Positions 25,540-38,703 of a DNA stretch of 64,000 bases are shown here, in pieces. This stretch comes from Gordionus sp. m RMFG-2023. Lineage: Eukaryota > Nematomorpha > Gordioida > Chordodea > Parachordodidae. How positions within the stretch are numbered: position 1 is the first letter of the stretch; each line of letters opens with the position of its first letter. Location of the stretch: the NCBI RefSeq assembly GCF_954871325.1, contig NC_088776.1:52966569-53030568 (forward strand), written 5' to 3'. The notes beneath the pieces were generated by a model, which worked only from the letters and a program-made list of their open reading frames with translations, was not told the origin of the DNA and searched no databases. A program made the translations under genes and the position numbers.

Positions 25540-26500
25540 GTGTCGATTTTAGCCACTACTGGAATCGAGTTTCTTACGATAAGAAATAAAAAAATCAAGT
25601 CGACTCGCAAAGATTCCTGAACCGATTAGCAAGTCAAGTACTATTATACAATTGGAATATTCCTATCCGACCGGGAACGAATACACATTGATTTGACAGG
25701 CCCCGTGTCTGGAAAGTATTGGTTTGTGTAGACGCCTTCACCAATGCAATTTTAACACATATTAATTCGACGAGTGTAATAAATAATCTGCGTTATTTCG
25801 CTAGATTTGGTTTACCCCGTTACATTGTCTCTGATAAAGGTACTCAGTTTACTGGATCTGAATTCAAAACGTTTCTTTTTAAAAATAATATAAAACATTT
25901 TAGATCAGCCCCTTATAACCCCAAATCGAGTGGTTTAGCTGAGCGTTATATACGTACGATAAAGACGCGTTTCTATGCTGAAAGGAGAAGTGGGACTCCT
26001 GACCAGTTAAATTTAGCGAATGTTTTAATTACACACCAAAATACTTCAAATGCAACTACCGGTCCCCTGCCCGAAATGATGTTTGGAAGGCCGCTCAGGA
26101 CGACGTTAGATAAATGGAAATTATCTACGAGAGAAACGACTGAAAACGTGTTATGGAAACAAAAAAATTATAATGATAAGAACGTTGAGCCCCGTGAATT
26201 TGAAAGCAAAAGGTTTGAGTAAAAAACGAAAGGATTGCGGGATGGCATGAAAGGACAGTGGCTCAACGGAAAAGTGCGATATTGTATGATTTTGAGTCTG
26301 AGGGTATTGTAAAAAAACAAGCATGCCGACCAACGGAGGGACGCTCATGTACAAGCTAAGGAAACACCCATAACAATGACTGAGGATTTGGACATTGAAG
26401 AACATAATGGAAATACAACTCTAGAAAAAAGAGTTTCGAAACCCCCATTACATTATTATGATGAATTCAATTTATAGTGGGGAGAACTATACTTGCGATC
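25540..26500 (+). mobile_element. Ty3/gypsy-class LTR retrotransposon fossil, integrase end of pol only
   Basis: The visible parts are the integrase catalytic core and the downstream integrase tail, in the order expected for the end of a Ty3/gypsy pol gene. Core motifs include IDLTGPVSGKYW, GLPRYIVSDKGTQFTG and NPKSSGLAERYIRTIKTRF, covering the conserved acidic-residue pattern of the retroviral-type integrase. The tail resembles that of K02A2.6-like gypsy elements. Gag, protease, reverse transcriptase and RNase H were not seen, and no LTR pair was recognised, so age cannot be taken from LTR divergence. It is a broken fragment with at least a few disabling changes and looks old. A short purine-rich tract follows the tail. 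Confidence 0.88.
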
Positions 26501-27220
26501 AGGCCGACTCCTTAGCCGAATTGTCAGTAGACTCGGGAATCAATTTTGAATCAATAGTTCTAAAAAGTATTTTTTACACTTGTAATTTGTATGCTTGTTC
26601 TTTTGATTTTTTTTTATAAAATATAAGTGTGATATCTAATATGAAAGAAAATTTATAAAATTTAATAGCATTTTGTCTACTTAATCATGAATCTAATTTA
26701 TTAAAAATTTTAGTCATCTTTCAGCAAGTGAGTGTTTATATAAAGTACAGAAATTTGGCTAAATAAAAGCTTTAAAAATTTTATAAAAAAAGATCCACTC
26801 GGTTTCAAAAACTTTTCTTCTGGCGGGCCAACACACTAACCTATAATTTGTTAAATTTACATGTATATATTTAAAAATTGACCCTAGCCAACCCTCAGGT
26901 ATAAAAATTTTGTTTTGTGCCGGTCTACAGTCCAGGCTTGAGGATTTCGAATATTGATTATATATTTTTAGACTTTATTAAAAATAGATATTCTTGTCAA
27001 TCTACGAGAGTCACAGATAAGTCTACTCGATTTCTTAACAACAGAATCCATTTTTATTGAATATCACGATTAAAAAGAAACTTGAAAATGAGAGGGAAAC
27101 CTGGCAACTCTAAAAATATTTTGTCATATCGGTTTATTCAGCAGGCATTGAGTAAAATTCGACTGCCAACCGCAATTTAGTCTACTAGGCTTGACTAATA
27201 TATATTGGCTAAACTATTGG
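26501..27220. other. AT-rich sequence, nothing identified
   Basis: Sequence downstream of the integrase fossil. A terminal repeat of that fossil could lie here, but no matching copy exists in the window to prove it. Confidence 0.35.
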
Positions 27221-27224
27221 GTTA

Positions 27225-27600
27225 GGTTAGCCATTTTAAAAAACGAAAAGTTTAATACTATATCTCACAATATAGGAGAATCGTTTAAAACTAATGCTGT
27301 ATAAAAAATAGTTAGCTGTTATAGCTTAAAACTTTTTTTGTAAATAGACACTATTTTAAAAAAATCAAATAGCATGTAGCTTAAGCGAAGATGCATTTTT
27401 TTTTAAATTGTAGCTAATTCTTTTGATGTAAGGCTATTTTCATTTTTGATGCGTATAACTCGCCTGAAGATTTTGGTCGTAGATGGCACAAAGGTTTGGA
27501 CATCTATTAACAAAATCTTGAGGGTTAAGCAATATTTTTCTGACTAAAATATTGAGTTAGCCATTTTTAAAAATAGACTTAAATCGAGCCGTTTAACAAT
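27225..27600. mobile_element. MITE of the GTTAAACGGCT family, copy 2 (inverted)
   Basis: The right end is AAATCGAGCCGTTTAACAATA at about 27577-27597, the inverted form of the family terminus. The core reads CGCCTGAAGATTTTGGTCGTAGATGG and GGTTTGGACATCTATTAAC, the reverse complement of the core in other copies. A TTAGCCATTTT motif at about 27227 may be the other end. No coding content. Confidence 0.6.
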
Positions 27601-29107
27601 ACTAACTCAAATTTCTAGATATATTAAACTTTAAAATATGTTTATACTAAACCTTTTTTTATAGTTAAATCCGATATATAGTTATAATTTGTTATATTAT
27701 TAACCAAATTTCGCGGCCAGAAGCATATCTGACAATAGGTTACAGTTAAATCTTAATTTTGTTAATCTATTGCAATTTCGATATAGTTTTGCTTTAATTT
27801 TTTTTTGTTTACGATTTGGCCACAAATATATGAGTTGATTAAATTATTTATTAATACTTTGTGAAAGTCTATTTTGTTAGAGATATATCTCTAAAAAAAT
27901 ATTTAATGATGAAGTCCTAAATTGTTTTTTAAAAATTAATCTATTAATCTAAAGAATCTGTAAACATTACCACCAAGAAATGCTCATTCTTATATGGATA
28001 ATTTTAAGAGTTCCATCCATTTGATTTATATATAAGCCACAATTTAAAAAAAAACGAAGAATGTTTCATGAAAGCTAAAGTTCAAACCCCTACCCTCCTA
28101 ACATTCATAATTTTAATTATACATTTATTTATGAGAGAAATAAACTAAATATATATTTAGCCTGGGTTGGATATTATTATTATTCACAAATTCTAAATTT
28201 ATTTATTCGTGAACTCAAAATTCATGAGAGAGAGATAGAGAGAGAAAGAGGGAAATTTAAAAATATACTAAATAATTCTTTTCGTTTCCCGGAATTCGCA
28301 GCCCCTCCCTGTTATTTCCCCCTTTTACCTTCTCTTATATTTTAATTAATTTGATATCTTTGATTTTCGTTTTTTTTTCTTTTCTATTCTATAAATGACA
28401 CATTTTTATTGTCATAATCATAATGAATTATGTTAATTTATTTTTGAAAAAAAGAGAGAGAGAAAGGGAGGGTATCTATAAATGTACATACATATACCCT
28501 TATAAGATATTAAAATCATCAGTTAGGGTTAATATACCCTATTTTATATTTCTTTCTTAAAAAGTTTTAAAAGATATCTTGCATCATATTTATTATATGC
28601 ACTAAAAAGGGGGAAGATATTTTTTGGAGTAACATTATGGATAACTTTTTTTTCGGAATAAATTATATTGAAGAGAAAATAATTTGTTAAATTGTTTTAA
28701 AATAACGTTGCATACAAATTGTACGTGATATTCTGTGAAAGGTAAAAATATAATGCCTTTCTGATAATATGATAAATAGTTTAAGGGGAATGAATAGGGA
28801 TTCCCCCTCCTATAAATTATGAAAAAATTTAATTTCAGTTCGAAAATGATTTATATAATATATATATATAATAAGTAAAATTATTCAGATTTTAAATATT
28901 GTATGAGTTTATTATAACTTACAGTACAGTACATAACATGACAATAAAAACGTGACTTAAAATATGAACTTAGAGTTTTAAAAATATTATATCTATTTTG
29001 TATTTCGTAAAATAATAGATTATATAAGGTTCCTTATTTATTTTTTTCGGTCCAAATAAATTAGCTGAATTTCAAATATACAAACTTTTACGAAAAAGGG
29101 ATGGAAA

Positions 29108-29300
29108 GTGTTGTTAAACGGCTCGATTTAGGCCGATTTTTTTAAAAACGGCAAGAAATATATTGCCCTAAACCTTGAGATTTCGCTAATAGATCTCCAA
29201 ACCTTTGTGCGACCTGTGAATAAAATCTTCAGGCCTGCGTAATATTATTTTCCGGATAAAATGTTGCGTTAACCGTTTTAAAGCCGTTTAACGATAAAAA
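29108..29300. mobile_element. MITE of the GTTAAACGGCT family, copy 3 (best ends)
   Basis: Left end GTTAAACGGCTCGATTTAGG and right end AAAGCCGTTTAACGATAAA form a terminal inverted repeat sharing GTTAAACGGCT. The interior carries the conserved GCTAATAGAT, ACCTTTGTGC and AAAATCTTCAGGCCTGCG segments. At under 200 bp with no frame it is non-autonomous. The superfamily was not determined because no clear target duplication was seen. Confidence 0.75.
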
Positions 29301-32300
29301 TGGAACTAGACTATTTCATCAGAAATTATTTGGTTTGTTGAAACTCCATTTATTATGTTTTCTTTATCTTTTAACCACTAAAAAAAAATATATATATCAA
29401 TTAATATTTTTAGAATTGTTCAAGGTTCGTACCTGAACCTAAAATCGGTAGAAATCCGACCACTTCTCCCAAGAATTTAATCGTTCAAAATGGGAAATTA
29501 TTATCGCTTGATCATTTTTAAATATATATATGTTATATAGTATTAATAATATATTTATAATCCTGGAAGATCGGCTCAAGGACCTACAAAAACATCTTAT
29601 GAGAACTTTGAAAAAAAAATAAAATAAAATGAATAAAAAAATTAGGGCCCTCCTCCCTTTCCCAATTTTTTTTTTAATTTGCATAAATATAAATACAATT
29701 TTGATGGGAGAGTTGATCAAACTTTTTCTATAAGACTTTTAATAAGAAGTGGGGAAAAAAAAATATAAATAAAAATAAACATTTTTTTTTTAAAATATCT
29801 AAAAGAGACTAAATACGAGACTAAGTAAGTGAGAGTTCAAAATTTTTATATGTACCTATTCTCTCAAAAATAAAAATATTTAAAAGGAATCTTAATTATT
29901 TTATTTTGGAAAAATTTAGATATTTAAAATAGCGTGAAAAGGGGAGTCAACAAACTTGCAGTACATTCATTTATAGGTAATAAATGATATAATAAAATCT
30001 TATTTGATGCGGTAGTAATTATTGGATCTAAGATTTGATCACACTCATCATTAATTTCACAAATCTTTCGTCCTTATATCATTCATATCATATCTTAATA
30101 TAGTATATATACATATATCTAATTATATACATATATGATCTTTAAAACTGTCCTTTTTATTTTTATCAATTAAAATGAATATATTATCTAAAATATGAAA
30201 AAAAGAAGCATAGCCTGAAGTATTACTTTACTTAGAAATATGCACTCCCTGCACTTTTAGGGTTATAAAAATTCTCCCCCCCTCCCTAATTATTTAGGTG
30301 ATTGGAATAGAACCAAGAAAAAAGTTATAGAAGATCAAATAATAATATTAATGTTTCTTTACTTTAGCATTCATCATTCATTTACTAATTTAATGCTAAT
30401 TATTTATGATAAAATGGCAATGGGGTAACAAAACTTATACTATTTAATGTGACAATAAATAAAGGCTAAGCCCCCGTAAAAACTCTTACTTTTTTATTAG
30501 GCAAGATTTCTTGTTTTTTATCATTTTAGGATAAAATATATAACTTTTTGTTGCTAATTTTCAAAAATGTCACATTGTGAGCCCACAAAATAAAAGGTTA
30601 ACGACTTCAATGATTTCAAACCCTCTTAAAAACAAATAGAAAAATTGAATAAAACACTTTTTTAAATTTTTTTTAACAAATACAGAAACCTAGAGATTTG
30701 GATTTAATATGCATGTGTATAATATCCCCATATTTATCAGCCAAAGCCTGGGAATGAACCAGTTATGTTAGATTACATTGTTGGAAGGGCAGTTGTATCT
30801 TTCAAATATTACAGTTCCAGCGATAATAATTAAAGATAATTGATTTTACTATGGCTTAGAATTTTTTTTGTTTAATAAAAAAAAGTTATTAGTAGGTATA
30901 TATTTTCATTTATTAGGTAATATCCTCAAATATAAATATTAATATAATAAATTTTATGAATAAAAAAATAATAATTCAGAGTGAATGACGTGTCACCAGA
31001 TGATTTGTATTCAACAAAAAGTTTCAAAATGCATTTTAACGAATAAATCTTTAATAAATGTAAGTGTGTCAATGAGCGCCGCACAAACATGTCCAGTCCG
31101 ATCAGACTCAACTCAGATTCGGGTAGACATTTTATCGGAATGGGATTTTAAACATTTAAAAATACGCCAACATTTTTTTTATCTTAGACATATTTTTCTT
31201 AATTTTCTTTTCCAAATCGGACTCAGAGAACTGTTCCTAAAATAAGAACTTAGATATTCTTGATGAAGGGCTCTAATATGGATCATATAATAAATTAAAA
31301 TTATACTATGAAATCTTTTTTAGTCAGGTTAATTCAAAAATATATCGAGCAAATCCGAATAAATAAAACATAATTTCAATCTTCAAAGTATAGGCTATCT
31401 GAAATAGTTAACATATTTTTTTATAGAAATCAAACTTTTAAGAAAATCAAATTTGAAAAAAAAAATTATTTTGGCCCAACGATGCAGTACTTTTGGGTGC
31501 GTTCCACTAATATGTGATAGTTAGTTCACCAAAGAAATGAGGGTCTAAATATAAAATTAAATCATTATTTTGTTATTGTTATATTACTATAGGCTTTAAA
31601 GTATAAATTTAAATAAAATATTTTTAATTTATTATAAAATTATTTGAACTTTTTATCCCTTTAAAAATAAATATGCAATAATTAAAAAGAAAAATTCGCC
31701 TCTGACCAACCATGATGACCCAGCCTCTAACTTTACAAATATCATTCAGAATCCTTATTAATTCGTGTTTTATGATTCTGAAAAATTTTCAGATTAAAAA
31801 ATAGGGTTTAAACTATCCTAAAATTTCTTTCTTAAGATTTTAAAAGCTTTATATCGATACGATAAAGTTAGCAATTATTTTATGTTACTTTTGGTATATT
31901 AAAGCACACTTTCCTCTAGTAAAAATTAAAATACTAAATATTTTTCATAGCCAATCATGTGCATAACGTAATTATCTATAATTAGGCTTAAATTTCCAGT
32001 CTTATAAAATAATAGTTTCTATTATACATGGAGTAGACTGATACTCCCCTGTACTTAACATGTCCCGATCTCACCTACCTTTTTTAATTTTGAAAGTGTA
32101 TGTATAGAGTATACTAATGTAAATTTCATACAAACAATTTCATCATAAATTCTTGTTTAATTCATTTAATTTATTATCTATATTTGAAAAATCGGCATAT
32201 ATATTTTAATTAAGATAAATTAATGCTAGTTCAAAAGTTAATAAATTGTCAGTTACGCGTATAGGACTGGTACGACCTCTATATAGAAGGAGTGTTGACA

Positions 32301-35300
32301 TGGCGTAAATTTAATAGATCCCTTATTTTATATATATATATATATACTTTAAAATAGTGTGAAATTAATCCTTGAAATTTAATTTTAGAGTGAGAAAAAC
32401 AGTCATCGTTTGTGATCACAAGCTCATTATAATCAAGTTCATTCACTAATCGCTTTATAATCAAATATTGTTTTATTAGACAAGTATTTCAAAACATACA
32501 GGATATTTTTTCAAAGACAAAGTGAACCAGGCTAACTAGATTAAAAAAATACACTTATGTGACTAATAAAAAAAAAGGCATCATTTAAAAATAAATTGGT
32601 TACCGATAATTTTTATTTTAGGCAGTGACCTTCAAAAATATAATTAATAAGTTGTTTTTTTTACAACTTCGAAATAAGTTATTTTTAATATATAAAATAA
32701 AATAGTGGTCTGAATAATTTTTTCGAATTTAAGAAAGTTTCGTTATTTTTTAAAGTTAGTGAAATTAATTGAAATTTTTATGGAAAAAAGAAGAAGTAGA
32801 TATGGTATTAATTTATAATTTTCTAATTATAATAAAATGCGCAGTTATATTAATCAAAATGGGAAGTATTTAAATTAAATGAGAAATATAAAAATAATTT
32901 GGTAAGAAATGATAAATTCCAAAATTTACCAAAACATAAATTTTGAGGATTTTTTGAAAATATATGTAATAAATTTTTTTTTTTAAATATCCACTCCATT
33001 TTGCCGCTTAATTTTCCAAAAAAAATATGTCAAATATTCATCCAGATCTTGTTTTAAATTAATTTTTCAACCTTCACGCCTACTCTCCCAATGCTAAAAA
33101 TTTATTACCCCGATAGTTTGCAAACCTCTAATTTGCATTATCATTTTCAAAATTTAGGTTTATATAACGAATTAATGAATTTCATATGACAAAAAAAAAT
33201 TAAAAGAAATATTAAAATATTTTTAATAATTATATATTTTAAATATAAGCCTTGACCTTGATATAGTTTTGTATTGTATTGTATTGCATTGATTTTATTT
33301 TATTTTATTTTATTTTATTATTTATTTTTTTTTAATATAAAAAGGTAAGAATTTTTTTTTTTATCATTTAAATAAATAATAATAATAGAAATCAAAGTTT
33401 AATAATTGTATTAAATTAATAATATAAATGTCCAATAAAAAGAATTAAAAAAATGTAATTATTTTACTCATAGACTATATTTATTATAAAGGTTAAATGA
33501 TAGAATGTACCATCCTCTAGAAATGGGGTATTAACTTATGAATATGAATGATGATGTATAAATGCATTACATTACATTCCTTTTTAAAGTATTGCATAAA
33601 GTCGATTTTATCCACTAAAAATTCACTAGGCCATTTCATATTTTTGATGATGAACTTTATTAGGTTATCCTATTGGTAAATATATTTTTTTTAAATTAAA
33701 AGATATGGGGAACAGGAAATTTATTAAAATATATCATTTATAATAAAAAGAAGAATTGTAAAGTAATTCTAGTAATAGACTGTGTCAATAATAAGTTCAT
33801 AGTTCCTAGTATTCAACTTTTAAAAGAAATTATTTTGAAATAACCTTTAAATATAGTTATTTGTAAATGTAAAATATTAGAACTTTAGACACGTTATCTA
33901 GAAAAATTAACGACGTTAATTTTTGCGTTATACTCTATATAAAAAATAGTAGTTTAAATACGTTTTCATTATTTTTACATAAATTATATTAACCTAAGAT
34001 GTTTGGGTAAACGAAAAAGGATTTAAATGGAAACTAGAGAACTTTAAAAGAATTATTTTGACACTTTCTTCTTTTTATCATAGAAATGTAAAGACAAAAT
34101 TAAAATATTTAGATATATATAAGCATTAAAATTTTTTTAAAAAATTAAATCCGAAATTCCCACCGGATTTGGAAGAGAGGAAGTGGTTATATAATGCCAA
34201 GGGCGTTTTAATTTTATCCTAGTTTTATGATTCTTCGAAAAAGAAAATAGGTTAATTAATGAACGCTAGGTCAAAAATACTCCACTAGTAAATTATATAA
34301 TGTCAAAAATATGTACCACAGATAAGGAATGTATCGGACAAAAAGATTAGTGAAAAAAATTAGTCCCGACAAAAATATTATAACCATGGACAGACTCTAA
34401 TTTGCGAGAGAAAAAAAATTAAACGTTTAGGCTGTCTATGTCGCGGTTTAATTTGGATTCTTAATGGCTTTAAATTGGCTAAAAAGTATCTCTAAAAAGT
34501 ATCTAAAAGAGGATACCTTATTCTGGTTTGTAATTGTTTGGTGGCATTGCTATTTTTTGTATTTTATTCTCGTATTTTCGGTTATGTTTTTCTCCTTCTT
34601 TTCTTTTAAAAATTTTTTCTTTTTGGCTATTTAGTATTAAGCAGATCTAGGACAGAACCTTTGAGTAGGTGTCATCTTAACTGAGGTACTTTTATCAGGA
34701 TCTTTTTGTCCAGCATATTTCTGAGATTCATAAAATATACCATCTCATTATTTTGAAAAAAAAACAACTCTTATACCGACATATAAAATAAATGAAATTT
34801 GCTTATATTTTTGTAAACGCGACATCTTTAAAAAAAACTGTAAATGTCCGTGAAATATCCTTTTCTACAAAAAAAATTATCCATTTTGGAATGACAGAAT
34901 GTGGCTTAGAAGGTTAGAGTTTACTGGGATCCAGCAAGACCCTAGATTTTTTTTAAAACTAATTGATTGGAGAGAGTAGGATTGGATGTTTTTTTATGGC
35001 ATGTATTAGTAATATAATTAGCCACCTAAATTGAACAAATATACAAAAAAAATTAGTCATTTTATTTATATTTTCTTTTTTAAAAATATATTTTCCGCTA
35101 ATTCTTTTATCAAAAAAATTTTCGTGTAAAAAAGTTTTATGATAAGGAATTTTAATCCGTATAAAAATTAAAACGTGTGTAATTATAATGTAAAACATTT
35201 TTCATTAATAATATGTGAGGATGTCTGGAGTGTCCATAATTATTAAATTATGGGATTATTAAAAAAAAAAAAATTAATCAAAACTATAAAGATTAAATTT

Positions 35301-36240
35301 TTTTTTTAAAAAAAATACTTGAAAAAAATGCCGTTTCTGACCTCAATATTATATACTGTTAGTTAGTTTAAATTAATTGAACTATATATTAAATATAAGT
35401 TTAAAAAACAATAGGTTTTATAAGTTTTATATAATAAAAATTTTTTACATTTATTAGTAAAAACGTATATTAAATTATGTTTTTTTAGCGGGAAACATGT
35501 TTTCGTTTTTTCTTTCTTTCTTTCTTATACAAATACCAATTGAACTCCTCCTCTCAGATTTATTTCACTTATCTATATTTGTATAAGTTATTATTATAAA
35601 TGTATATCAGGAGGACATTTTATAAATATTATTATTATACATTTAATTTATTAATATATATTGAAATTAAATATAAGAAATTATTTTTGTAAATATATAA
35701 TTTGTGATGAAAAATAGGAATTTTTTTTTTGATCTTCTTTGGAAATGCTCATTTTGAATAAATTTCATCTAAAATTCTCTTTTTTTTGTAAAGAGTCCTT
35801 TTAATAATTGAAAAATTTTTATTCTTAAAAGTAATCTATTTTGTATCCATTTATTTCGATAAAAATATTATACTATAAACTTTTATAATAATTTCGATAA
35901 AAATAATAAATACATTAAAAAAATATAATTAAAATTAATTAGAAGGTGTTTTGAAAATGATTTTATTTTAACAAAAAAAAATTGTTTGTATTTTATTTCA
36001 TTTTTAAACCAGAAATATAGTTTGAACTATAATTTTAAAAATTTAAATCTATTTGTGATAACTGTGCTAACGTCTTTTTTTTAAAAAAAAACATTATTTG
36101 TATACATAAAAATTTAATCCATTTGTATCTTTTTTTTTTCTCATCATGATTTATTAATTAATTTGAAAATAAAATTATTTGACTTGCAAAAAAATTTTTA
36201 AAAAACAAATTTATATTTTCTTATAAATTTTCAATTTTTA
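29301..36240. other. AT-rich intergenic sequence, no gene supported
   Basis: No exon or element boundary could be defended apart from the repeat at 30989-31036. A TTTTA microsatellite lies near 33294-33320. A somewhat GC-richer patch at 34150-34710 has no readable frame or terminal repeats. Confidence 0.4.
30989..31036 (+). repeat. 41-bp dispersed repeat, copy 2
   Basis: CGTGTCACCAG, TGATTTG, ATTCAAC and GTTTCAAAATG occur in order as in the inverted copy at 1624-1664. The following about 100 bp (to 31140) is unusually GC-rich and may belong to the same unrecognised element. Confidence 0.6.
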
Positions 36241-36254
36241 CAAGTTAAATTATT

Positions 36255-36485
36255 TTATCTACAAACGAATAAAAAATATGGAAATGTTTTAAATTAAATC
36301 TGCCCAACACTTTCTATATAAATATGTTATTATTTTAACAATTTTTCGCAAGTCAAATAATTTTATTTTCAAATAAATTAAAAAATATGGAAATGTTTTA
36401 CATCAAATCTGGTCAACGTTAATTTTATTTACAAACGAATTAAAGAATATGGGAATGGTTTAAATTAAATCTGCAAAACACTGTA
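36255..36485. repeat. Degenerate repeats with ATATGGAAATG core
   Basis: Three copies of a segment like ACAAACGAATTAAAAAATATGG, then AATGTTTTAAATTAAATCTG, then CAACAC lie at about 36261, 36376 and 36430. Spacing is irregular (about 115 and 54 bp), which indicates deletions in an older array. Confidence 0.7.
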
Positions 36486-38057
36486 TTTTATTTAGTAGAA
36501 GTATAAATAATGAAGTATTAAATATTTAGATAAATGAAGCTCTAACTTGTAAAGGGGGTTAAGATATGTGTAAGGGGGTGTGTGAGTATAATGATTTCAA
36601 AATATTTCCATTACTGTGAATTGAATTTAGAATGATTACGAGGTTCATAGCCTGGATTTTAAAATAAGAGTGATGAGTTGGTATGATAACCAATAATTGA
36701 ATGTTCCATAAAATCATTTCATTTTGTGACTTACCTAGTTTTATGTAAATTTACGGTATTCTAAGCCAAATCTGGGGATGATTGAGCCTTCAATTGTGAT
36801 AATATTTTATTAACACCTTTTTTATATATTTATTTACTTTTTTTTAAATATTTCTTAAAATAAATACCGAGTTTATTGAATATAGTCAATTTTGATTATA
36901 TTTTTCTTTTCATCCATGTGGGAGAATTAATTTTGGATCATATATTATGGATGTTTAATGCAGGCGCGTACGCAGCGGGTAGGGGGGGCACGGGGGAAAA
37001 TCACCCCCTTCCCCCCAAAGCCAAAAAATGCAGATGCCGGATATATTTTTCAAAAATATTATTGTTTATATTAACTTATATTTGTTAATATTTACTCCTA
37101 TCTCATATTAAATATATATTTAATTACATTTAGTATCACATTCATCAACTAAGTTCTTTTATCAATTAATTTCGATTTCAAGTTTTCCGGCGTAATATTA
37201 TCTTATTATTTTCAAATTTTTAGTGGCGTTATCTACTATTTTCAAATTTCTAGTCAAATAATAATTATTCTAAAATTGTCCAACAGGGAGAAAGAAATTG
37301 CAACCTTGTCCAACGAGATAGAGTCTCCGCCATCAAGCAGTAACAGCTTTTATGGAGTTAGAAGAGCCGATTATTTGCTATTACTGAAATATCACAATGG
37401 TCTGAAAGAAATATTTCCTCAGAAGTAAGAAAATTATTGGATTCAATGCTTATTCCAAATTTTTTTCTCATTAAAATGTATTATTTAATTATACAACTAT
37501 TTTATGTATTACTTTTCAAAAACATGACATTGACTTAATTAAGAAGATGAGTATAGCGGAGAGCATTTTATTATAATTCAAGGAAATTAGGGCTAATGTT
37601 GATGAAGAATTTCATATTTTATATGTTAGATAAGTCAAAAGCAGGGCCATACGTGTTTAATATTTGTTTCCCTCGACTTGCAGCAAGGCAAGCTCATAGT
37701 TAAAACATTAATATAGGATCAGCAGATTAGTATATCTTAGATATAGATACATTTATAACCAAAATAAATTAATGGTTTTAAATTCATCATGCAGCACTTA
37801 CCAATCTGCAAATATTACTTCCATAAAAGCCTTCCCAACCTTTTTCAGATGATGATAGAAAAAAAAATATTTGTTGTATTTTTATCATGAAGATGTTAAA
37901 GTATCTTATGATGCCTTATTAGCTATAACTATGTTTATAAGATTAACTATGGTTGATATAGTCCCAAGCTATGGATGCTCTGCATTATTTCTAGATTATA
38001 TTCCCAATGTATTAAAATTTATATATATTAGCAACTCTTCCCATTAGTAAACTAAAG

Positions 38058-38703
38058 AGAGAACATTCTCTTTTTTAAGAATAACAGAGCCCTGCAGAGG
38101 TACCATTTGCAGGGCACGGCCAGGATTTTTTAAAAAATTTTTACGGCTCAGCTCGGGTTTTTTTTAAAAAATTTTCAGGCCCGGCCCGGCTTTTTCTCAA
38201 AAAAATTTCAGGCCCGGCCTTTTAAAAAATTTTTTAGGCCCGGTCCGGCTTTTTTTAAAAAAAAATTTTCAGGCCCGATCCGGATTTTTTTAAAATAAAT
38301 TATATTTTTTTGATTTTTATAGCTAATAATAACGATTTCAAATATAGGCTGTTTTAAAATATAAAGCCAGGCCCGGAATTTTTTTTAAAAAAATTTTCAG
38401 GCCCGGCCTGGGTGTTTTTTTAAAAAAATTTTCAGGCCCGGCCTGGGTGTTTTTTTAAAAAAATTTTCAAGCCCGGCCTGGGTTTTTTTTAAATAAAATT
38501 TCGGACCCTGCCCGGGTATATTTAAATAAATTTAAATACCCGGGCCTGCAGGTCTCTAAAAAACATACCAAGAAGTACAACTTCTGAAAGTAGATTGAAA
38601 GGTTTGGAACTTTTGAATATTCATGGGCATTTGACGACAAGCAAGGATGAGATAATTGAAAAATTAGCTCAATCCCAAAGAAGATTGGATTTTACATTGT
38701 AAA
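38058..38703 (+). pseudogene. hAT transposase C-terminal domain, split by an insertion
   Basis: ERTFSFLRI at 38058-38084 is the classic hAT dimerisation-domain motif (Ser/Glu-Arg-x-Phe-Ser-x-Leu-Arg). After the insert at 38085-38557 the domain continues with RSTTSESRLKGLELLNIHG and KDEIIEKLAQSQRRLDFTL, then TAA at about 38701. A one-base frame difference lies just after the insertion point. Upstream, at about 37285-38040, only short pieces are readable in changing frames. Established knowledge: this domain mediates dimerisation of hAT transposases and is the most conserved part of the protein. This copy is inactive. Confidence 0.85.
38085..38557. mobile_element. GGCCCGG-repeat MITE inserted inside a hAT transposase
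   Basis: It begins CAGAGCCCTGCAG and ends CTGCAGGTCTCT, giving an inverted terminal CAGAG/AGAGAC..CTGCAG pattern as in 45395-45714 and 46087-46273. The interior is made of about ten imperfect repeats of a GGCCCGGCC block alternating with T-runs and A-runs (TTTTTTAAAAAAATTTTCAG). Its location between two adjacent conserved segments of the host transposase proves that it inserted later. The target duplication is not clear. Confidence 0.75.
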
